Positions 7,370 through 12,427 of a stretch of DNA of 13,422 bases are shown here, piece after piece. Source of the stretch: an uncultured Collinsella sp. (GTDB lineage: Bacteria > Actinomycetota > Coriobacteriia > Coriobacteriales > Coriobacteriaceae); the NCBI GenBank assembly GCA_900757235.1, contig CAAENB010000037.1, positions 1 to 13,422 of the forward strand, written 5' to 3'. Within the stretch, counting starts at the first letter, position 1, and every line of letters starts with the position of its first letter. The notes beneath the pieces are model-generated. The model had not been told where the DNA came from. It ran no database searches and saw only the letters and a program-made list of their open reading frames with translations. A program made the translations under genes and the position numbers.

Positions 7370-7948
7370 CTATGACCAGCACTTATAGTTTGCACATGAC
7401 ACGCCGACGGCCTCGAGCGCCTTGGCGGCGATGTGATGCACCGCGTCATCGAGCGTGGCGGGGCCGTTGTAAAACGTGAGCATGGGCGGCATGAGCATGA
7501 CGCCCGGTACGCGCGCCAGGCGCGCCATGTTGTCGACATGAATGGCGCTGAAGGGCGTCTCGCGCACCATGAGCACCAGGCGGCGCTGCTCTTTCATCTG
7601 CACGTCGGCCGCACGCAGCAACAGGTTTTCGCTGTAGCCGCTCGCGATGCCGGCGAGCGTCTTCATGGAGCAGGGTGCCACGATCATGCCATCGACCGGA
7701 TAGGTGCCGCTTGCGATGGCAGCGCCGATGTTCTTGTTGTCGTAGACCACATCGGCATGCGTGGCAAACTCGTCGAGCGTCATGCCGAGCTCCTGCTCGA
7801 TGGTGATCTCTCCCCCGCGCGTGACGACAAGCGCCGACTCGGCACCTGCCTGGCGCAGGCATTTGAGGCACTCAAGACCCAGCGCGGCACCGCTGGCGCC
7901 AGACACGCCAACGACAATGCGACGGGGACGGACAGAAGACTCAGGCAT
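7370..7948 (-). CDS. ubiX: UbiX-family flavin prenyltransferase
   Basis: Attaches a dimethylallyl group to reduced FMN to make prenyl-FMN, the cofactor of UbiD decarboxylases. The protein has 192 residues, the usual length. Family marks are the flavin-binding GVSGASGAALG (14-24), MKTLAGIASGYSENLLLRAA (95-114), MVRETPFS (127-134), HVDNMARL (137-144) and PPMLTFYN (154-161). The start at ATG 7948 has AAGGAG at good spacing. The gene follows the UbiD gene by 33 bp and is surely co-transcribed with it. UbiX enzymes use dimethylallyl monophosphate, in some cases the diphosphate. That makes the isomerase-type fusion gene upstream in the same gene set of special interest. No anomaly is visible in the coding sequence. 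Confidence 0.96.
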   Translation of the reverse strand: MPESSVRPRRIVVGVSGASGAALGLECLKCLRQAGAESALVVTRGGEITIEQELGMTLDEFATHADVVYDNKNIGAAIASGTYPVDGMIVAPCSMKTLAGIASGYSENLLLRAADVQMKEQRRLVLMVRETPFSAIHVDNMARLARVPGVMLMPPMLTFYNGPATLDDAVHHIAAKALEAVGVSCANYKCWS

Positions 7949-7981
7949 GACGGCTCCTTAACTACTTGGTAGGGCTACTTA

Positions 7982-9469
7982 CTAGAAAGCAATCTCCTTG
8001 GCCCACTTGTCTGTGTCGATCTCCATGAACTGCGAGCGAATGAAGTTCTTCTTGAGGTCGAACGGGACCGTGCAGTCGAAGATGGCCTTGCAGGCGATGC
8101 CGTGCTCGCGGATCGTGGGGTCGAACGCGGGGTCGTTGGACGGATCGAGCACGTGGCAGTGGCAACCGGGGATGGTGATGAGGTCCACGTCGGCCTGGAA
8201 GCGCGTGGTCATGGCCCACATCACGTCGCTCATATCGAAGATATCGACATCCTCGTCAACAAGGATGACGTGCTTGAGCTCGGAGAATGCCGAGAAGGCG
8301 AGCATGGCGGCGTTGCGCTGACGGCCCTCGTCATTTTTGCTCGACTTCTTGAACTGCATGATGGCAACGAACTTGCCGCCGCCGCAGGGGGCAGCGTGGA
8401 CGTTGAGCAGGCGGCCCGGGATGGCGGTCTCGACCATCTTGTAGATGGATGCCTCGGTGGGGATGCCGGCCATGGACACGTGCTCGTGCGAGGGACCGAT
8501 GCAGCTCTCCATGATGGGATTGACGCGCGTGGTGACGGCGGTGATCTTGATCACCGGGCAGACCTTGGCGCCACCGGTGTAGCCGGGGAACTCGGGCATG
8601 GCGTAGCCGTGGCCGTTGACGTCCTCGTTGATGGTCTCGTCGTGCATGAGGTAGCCCTCGAGCACATACTCGGCATTGGCGATGCACTTCTGCGGAACGG
8701 TGACGCAGTCGGCAAGCTCGACGGCGTGGCCGCGCAGGGCGCCGGCGATCTGCAGCTCGTTGAAGCCGAGCGGTGTGGTGGGAGCCTCAAAACCGCAGCA
8801 CATGTACACGGCGGGGTCCAAACCGATGGAGATGGAGATGGGCATGTCTTCGCCGCGCTGGCAGTACTCGTCAAAGAACGCGCCCAGGTGACGGCTGCCG
8901 GGGGTAATCCACATGGCGAGCTTGTCCTTGTCGACGCAGGAGAAACGGTGGATGGTCACGTCGGACTGGGAGCCGTCGGGGCTCGTGCCGTAGGCGAGGC
9001 CCATGGTGATGTAGGGGCCGCCGTCGACGGGCGTGTTGGTAGGAGCGGGAACGATCTTGCGCAGGTCAAAGCCCTCGTCGGTCGCCTTGTACACGACCTC
9101 TTGGCAGTCGACGTGCGCACCCTCGGCGATCTGCTCGGGCGCGATCAGGTTCTCGAAGCGCTTACCGATCTCGAGGCCCAGGTGCTCCTCATCCAGGTCG
9201 AGCAGGGCGGCAACGCGCTTGCGGCTGGCAAGCATGCCGATGCAGACCTTGGCGTCGTCAAAGCCCTTGACGTTGTTGAAGACCATCGCCGGACCCTCTT
9301 TGGTCGGACGCATAACGGTGCCGCCGGCACCGACGTGGCGATAGACGCCCGAAACCTCGGCATCGGGATCGACCTGGGTGTCGGTCTCGAGCAGCTGGCC
9401 CGGCATCTTGCGCAAAAAGTCGAGTGCGGAGCGCAGGTCGTGGATCTGGGAAGCATCGGTAGTGGACAT
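7982..9469 (-). CDS. UbiD-family decarboxylase, gallate decarboxylase (LpdC)-like
   Basis: A prenyl-FMN-dependent, reversible decarboxylase of 495 residues. The opening (ETDTQVDPDAEVSGVYRHVG, about 28-47) and the segments VVYKATDEGFDLRK and PAPTNTPVDGGPYIT closely resemble, from memory, the gallate/protocatechuate decarboxylase LpdC of Lactiplantibacillus. SDVTIHR (Arg175) and AEYVLEG (Glu267, Glu271) hold the expected Arg-Glu-Glu active-site set. HVSMAGIPTEASIY and VILVDEDVDIFD are typical of this branch. ATG 9469 was chosen because AAAGGAG precedes it; an upstream in-frame start at 9547 would add 26 basic residues that look like leader sequence. It is paired with UbiX downstream, an anion permease upstream and an LpdD-domain gene further upstream. 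A phenolic acid such as gallate, protocatechuate or 4-hydroxybenzoate is the likely substrate; which one is open. Confidence 0.95.
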   Translation of the reverse strand: MSTTDASQIHDLRSALDFLRKMPGQLLETDTQVDPDAEVSGVYRHVGAGGTVMRPTKEGPAMVFNNVKGFDDAKVCIGMLASRKRVAALLDLDEEHLGLEIGKRFENLIAPEQIAEGAHVDCQEVVYKATDEGFDLRKIVPAPTNTPVDGGPYITMGLAYGTSPDGSQSDVTIHRFSCVDKDKLAMWITPGSRHLGAFFDEYCQRGEDMPISISIGLDPAVYMCCGFEAPTTPLGFNELQIAGALRGHAVELADCVTVPQKCIANAEYVLEGYLMHDETINEDVNGHGYAMPEFPGYTGGAKVCPVIKITAVTTRVNPIMESCIGPSHEHVSMAGIPTEASIYKMVETAIPGRLLNVHAAPCGGGKFVAIMQFKKSSKNDEGRQRNAAMLAFSAFSELKHVILVDEDVDIFDMSDVMWAMTTRFQADVDLITIPGCHCHVLDPSNDPAFDPTIREHGIACKAIFDCTVPFDLKKNFIRSQFMEIDTDKWAKEIAF

Positions 9470-9491
9470 AGCGTGCTCCTTTCGGGAGAGT

Positions 9492-9517
9492 GCCCGGCGG
9501 CGAGGATGCCGCCGGGC
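9492..9517 (-). other. Perfect 10-bp hairpin in the ubiD leader
   Basis: GCCCGGCGGC (9492-9501) and GCCGCCGGGC (9508-9517) form a perfect GC-only 10-bp stem with a 6-nt loop. It ends 22 bp before the ubiD start codon and just upstream of its ribosome site. There is no T-tract, so it is more likely an intercistronic stabilising or processing hairpin than a terminator. It could give the ubiD-ubiX part of the transcript a different stability from the permease part. Confidence 0.6.
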
Positions 9518-9612
9518 TGGGTAACGTAGTGGGGCCGCGGCGCTCATAGATGGGACGCTCGGCCACTCGCAGTTCGAGCACTCGGCTGCTTACAGCCCAA
9601 GCGCTCGACCGC

Positions 9613-11070
9613 TTACATCAGGCCAAAGAGGTGGAACCAGGCGGCCTCGACCAGCACGACGATAAAGACGACCGCAGTGAGGGGAATGCCCATGCGCATA
9701 GCCTCTTTGGAGGTGTAGCCGCCGGCGTCCTTGCCCTCGCCGATAAGGATCGGCAGGTTGTGGAACGGCAGGATGTAGTGGATGTTGATGGACGTGAAGA
9801 CGATGAGCGCCACGGCAAGCGGGCTTACGCTGGAGCCGGCCGCGAAGCTGATGAACGCCGGCACGCACACGCCGAGCACGGCCATGACCGAGCCCATGAA
9901 CATGTGGATGATCATGGAGAGCGCGGCGACAAGCAGGGCGAACAGGAAGATGTTCTCGGGCACGGAGCTGGGAAGCACGACATCGGCGATCCAGGCGTTC
10001 ATGCCGGTGGCACCGCCCACGGAACCCACGGCCATGGCGGCCGTCAGGAACATGAGGGACTTGATGTCGACAGCGTTCCAGCTGGCGGGGGTAAGGACCT
10101 CGCCGATGATGGGCATGGCGAGCGCGACACCGATGGCAAGTGTCACCCAGCCGATGTAATCGCCCGAGACGGTGAGCCACAGCGCGATGGCGATGACAAG
10201 CCACACGATGGTGCGGATCTCCTTGACGGAGAGCTTGCCGAGTGCGGCCTGCTTGACCACGATCTGCTCGCGATCGTAGACGAGCTCCTTGCTGGGCTTA
10301 AAGAGGAAGAGGCCCAAGAACAGGGTGCACAGCAGCGCGACCAGCATGGGCACGCTCATATACAGGAACCAGTCGACAAAGGACGGGCTCATGCCACCGG
10401 CCTCGGCACTGTACTGCGCAACGAGCGGGTTGAGTGTGGAGTCGCCCGTCAGGAAGAACATAGAGCCCGGGGCGGCAGCGGCAAACACGAGAAAGCCGAG
10501 CTTGCCGCGGTCGTCGTCACCGTAGCCGGCGGACTCGGCGATGACCGAGACGACGGCGAGGATGAGGAAGGCGCGGGGGAACGGATGCGGGATCAGCAGC
10601 GACAGCACAAAGGTGAGAGCGAAGATCGAGATGATGAGCGACTTGGCGTCGCGCACGAACTTGAGCATAAACGCATAGGCGATGCGCTCGCCCAGGCCCG
10701 ACTCCTTGACCGCGCTGGCGATGAGGTAGGCACCAATGACGAGCCACATGGTGGCTTTGGTCCACGAGCTAAACGTGGAGGCGACTGTCGCCGAGATGCT
10801 CGCGGCGCCCGTGTCGTCCACGCACACCTTGAACAGAACGAGCAGCGCGCAGTAGAGCAGGCCCACAAAGCCCGGCTGCGCCACGCCACATGCCCAGAAC
10901 ACCACCGTGGCGAGCGTCAGTGCCAGACAGGTCTGACCGCCGACCGTGAGCTCGACCGTCGAGCTCAGCTCCGCCAAAGGAAGAAACTTCACCAGCAAAA
11001 AGACAACGATACCCAGCACAAAGCCAATTTCGCGCTTGGTGATCTTAAACGCCTTCTTTTCCGCTTCCAT
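9613..11070 (-). CDS. DASS/SLC13-type anion permease (CitT/ArsB-like superfamily)
   Basis: A polytopic membrane carrier of 485 residues with about 11-13 hydrophobic segments in two similar halves. Re-entrant-like stretches rich in small residues and Thr/Ser are visible (AAAPGSMFFLTGDSTLNP in the first half, TAAMAVGSVGGATGMNAW in the second), as in divalent-anion:sodium symporters. ATG 11070 was chosen because AAAGGTGGGGAG lies just upstream; a start at 11121 would add 17 residues read from the leader. It precedes the UbiD gene by 143 bp on the same strand, so its natural job would be import of the aromatic acid substrate, or exchange of substrate for product. Family members normally carry di- and tricarboxylates, sulfate or related anions, so the aromatic substrate is inferred from context. 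Confidence 0.88.
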   Translation of the reverse strand: MEAEKKAFKITKREIGFVLGIVVFLLVKFLPLAELSSTVELTVGGQTCLALTLATVVFWACGVAQPGFVGLLYCALLVLFKVCVDDTGAASISATVASTFSSWTKATMWLVIGAYLIASAVKESGLGERIAYAFMLKFVRDAKSLIISIFALTFVLSLLIPHPFPRAFLILAVVSVIAESAGYGDDDRGKLGFLVFAAAAPGSMFFLTGDSTLNPLVAQYSAEAGGMSPSFVDWFLYMSVPMLVALLCTLFLGLFLFKPSKELVYDREQIVVKQAALGKLSVKEIRTIVWLVIAIALWLTVSGDYIGWVTLAIGVALAMPIIGEVLTPASWNAVDIKSLMFLTAAMAVGSVGGATGMNAWIADVVLPSSVPENIFLFALLVAALSMIIHMFMGSVMAVLGVCVPAFISFAAGSSVSPLAVALIVFTSINIHYILPFHNLPILIGEGKDAGGYTSKEAMRMGIPLTAVVFIVVLVEAAWFHLFGLM

Positions 11071-11123
11071 CTCCCCACCTTTCTTGTTGGGGGCGCTCCG
11101 GATTCGCGGCCACGTTGCCACTT

Positions 11124-11154
11124 AAAAAGGGGCGCCCGTTATCGGACACCCCTT
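11124..11154 (-). terminator. Terminator-like hairpin in the permease leader (possible attenuator)
   Basis: On the minus strand AAGGGG (complement of 11149-11154) pairs with CCCCTT (complement of 11127-11132). The stem continues through mismatches to CCG/CGG around an ATAA loop, and the downstream arm runs into five T (complement of 11124-11128). It lies between the dyad/-35 site at 11163-11185 and the permease start, so it is either the second terminator of the upstream gene or an attenuator of the permease operon. Confidence 0.6.
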
Positions 11155-11162
11155 ACGTTGCG

Positions 11163-11185
11163 CTGTGTTGTGGCAATACAGTCAA
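11163..11185 (-). promoter_or_regulatory. Operator-like dyad with -35 box upstream of the permease
   Basis: The minus strand reads TTGACT (complement of 11180-11185) overlapping the dyad CTGTATTGCCACAACACAG (complement of 11163-11181), arms CTGTAT and ACACAG around 7 bp. It matches the dyad upstream of the fusion gene at 15 of 19 positions. With a 19-bp spacer the -10 would be CAACGT, which is poor and would suit an activator-dependent promoter of the MerR kind. The site is seen directly; the regulator is inferred. Confidence 0.5.
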
Positions 11186-11219
11186 GCGGGATTTTTGGAT
11201 GAGAAGCGATCCTCTGGGC

Positions 11220-11320
11220 AAAAACCGTCACAACATTCGACGCTTTTCCTCGTTTTCGAGATTTTCATCAAATGTTGTGACGGTTTGGATGTGGCAAAGG
11301 GACTGTCTTTTGTTTCACAT
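11220..11320 (-). repeat. Compound hairpin repeat, copy 2 (end of the LpdD-IDI gene)
   Basis: The same unit as at 6301-6413, in the same orientation. Arms 11222-11240 and 11268-11286 form a 19-bp stem with one non-Watson-Crick pair, again enclosing the CTCG-TTTT-CGAG hairpin. On the minus strand the stem is followed by a run of T (complement of 11220-11224), a credible intrinsic terminator for the fusion gene. The outer palindrome (11289-11320) is degenerate here and the small middle hairpin of copy 1 is missing. As in copy 1, the gene's UGA stop (11315-11317) lies within the outer palindrome. Confidence 0.85.
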
Positions 11321-12262
11321 AGCGAGGGCCGTACGGATGGATGGATCGCTGAGAGCCTCGCGAAGCCAGGGGGCCAGCTGCTCGGGGTGACCCTGCAGGT
11401 AGCCTTTAAGCTCGGACGGGGCCACGCGGCGCACTTCCGAGATCTCCTCTTGGTTGATATGCAGCTCGCCCGGCTCAACATGGGCAAGGTAGACCTCGCA
11501 CCATTCGCACTCGCAGCGGCCGTCGCCGTGGTCCTCGCGGTAGGTCACGTGACCGAGGTGTTTGAGCTGGTCGGGTGTGCGCGTGATGCCGAGCTCTTCG
11601 TTGATGCGGCGCGCCGTCGCGGCGGTAACGTCCTCCCCGGGGAGCGGATGGCCGGCACAGCTATCGGCCAGCACCCCGCCCCACAGTCGTTTGAGCGGAC
11701 TGCGGCGACAGAGCAGCAGGCGCGCGTCTTCGCCCTGGCCCTCGACCAGAAGCGTCAGAAATGCCTGATGCAGAATGCCCTCGCCGGTATGGGCCTCGAT
11801 GCGATCGACGGGGCCAAGCGCCTCGCCGGTCGCGGCATCGACCGCCACGACCTCGGCGCCCGCGCCGCCCTCATCCCAGCCGGCGCGCAGGATGCGCGCG
11901 GCGGCTTCCTCGAGCGCGGCGATGAGCTCCTTGGTGGTGTCGAGCACGCGCTGCAAGTCGTCCGCGGTCGCGTTCTCCACATGAAAACCCGTGCTTACGA
12001 CTACCGGCACGCCAAAGCGCGTGGCCAGCGCCGCCGCGATATCGTGCGCCGGGATCTCGTCTCGATGACACGGAACGGCCAGGATGCTCACCGTCGCCGT
12101 ACGGCCGGGCTCGGGGCGCGGAATGGCCTGCGCCGTGGCGCCCAGGTGCGCGAACTCAGGCGAGCAGGCGTACACCGCCATGCCTCGCGGCGTCACCGTC
12201 AACTGGGCCTCGAGCACAAACTTGCCCTCGCCCACTGCAACCTTTGTCGTGTGCATACCCAT
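11315..12262 (-). CDS. Fusion of LpdD-like prenyl-flavin chaperone domain and type I isopentenyl-diphosphate isomerase (Nudix) domain
   Basis: A 315-residue two-domain protein. Residues 1-120 resemble LpdD, the small partner of gallate decarboxylase: FAHLGATAQAI (38-48) matches its HIG-type motif, and CHRDEIPAHDIAAALA with VVSTGFHVENATADDL match its second half. Residues 145-315 are an IDI-1/Nudix domain. Metal ligands His158, His165, His205, Glu251 and Glu253 are visible (EAHTGEGILHQAF, SCAGHP, CECEWCEV), as are the Nudix-box Glu223/Glu224 of ARRINEELGI and a late PWL Trp299. The catalytic Cys of IDI (second Cys in human NTCCSHP) is Ala203 here, with Cys202 next to it. ATG 12262 was chosen for its AGGAG site. 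The likely role is supply or processing of the prenyl donor plus delivery of prenyl-FMN to UbiD. Domain calls rest on remembered family motifs. Confidence 0.82.
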   Translation of the reverse strand: MGMHTTKVAVGEGKFVLEAQLTVTPRGMAVYACSPEFAHLGATAQAIPRPEPGRTATVSILAVPCHRDEIPAHDIAAALATRFGVPVVVSTGFHVENATADDLQRVLDTTKELIAALEEAAARILRAGWDEGGAGAEVVAVDAATGEALGPVDRIEAHTGEGILHQAFLTLLVEGQGEDARLLLCRRSPLKRLWGGVLADSCAGHPLPGEDVTAATARRINEELGITRTPDQLKHLGHVTYREDHGDGRCECEWCEVYLAHVEPGELHINQEEISEVRRVAPSELKGYLQGHPEQLAPWLREALSDPSIRTALAM

Positions 12263-12302
12263 GGGATCTCCTGTCGCCCGCAATGTACCTGAGACCATCT
12301 TC

Positions 12303-12343
12303 GCCTGTATTGCGACTATACAGGCAAGCGCAGCCTGCGACAA
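12303..12343 (-). promoter_or_regulatory. Promoter and operator-like dyad of the LpdD-IDI fusion gene
   Basis: A perfect dyad GCCTGTAT-N7-ATACAGGC spans 12303-12325. On the minus strand two promoter readings are possible. One is TTGTCG (complement of 12338-12343), 17 bp, then TATAGT (complement of 12315-12320), with the dyad over the -10 as for a repressor. The other is TTGCCT with a 19-bp spacer holding the dyad and GAAGAT as -10, as for a MerR-type activator. The second reading matches the layout at 11163-11185. Both start about 40-60 bp before the gene. Confidence 0.55.
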
Positions 12344-12344
12344 A

Positions 12345-12372
12345 GGGGGGGGGCAGGCACCTGACACATTCT
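12345..12372. repeat. G9 tract and REP-like remnant between divergent genes
   Basis: Nine consecutive G at 12345-12353 are followed by GCAGGCACCTGACACATT-like sequence (from 12354) and preceded by GACAAA, the same start as the palindromes at 6383 and 11289. It looks like a decayed or different member of the same palindromic repeat family, lying directly upstream of the -35 of the fusion gene and in front of the divergent transporter gene. A run of nine G can slip during replication. Confidence 0.5.
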
Positions 12373-12427
12373 GTTAGAGTTGCAGGGATTGAATCCCGCT
12401 TATTCATGCGACATTGGAGTGACAACC

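Noticed and set aside
8102..11202. Long plus-strand open frames opposite ubiD and the anion permease
   Set aside because: They are antisense mirrors of the decarboxylase and permease genes with no family motifs and biased composition, so they are artefacts of high GC.
12263..12367. Extending the LpdD-IDI protein upstream to an in-frame start at 12367
   Set aside because: The extra 35 residues would be read from the promoter, dyad and G9 region, and the AGGAG site directly precedes ATG 12262.
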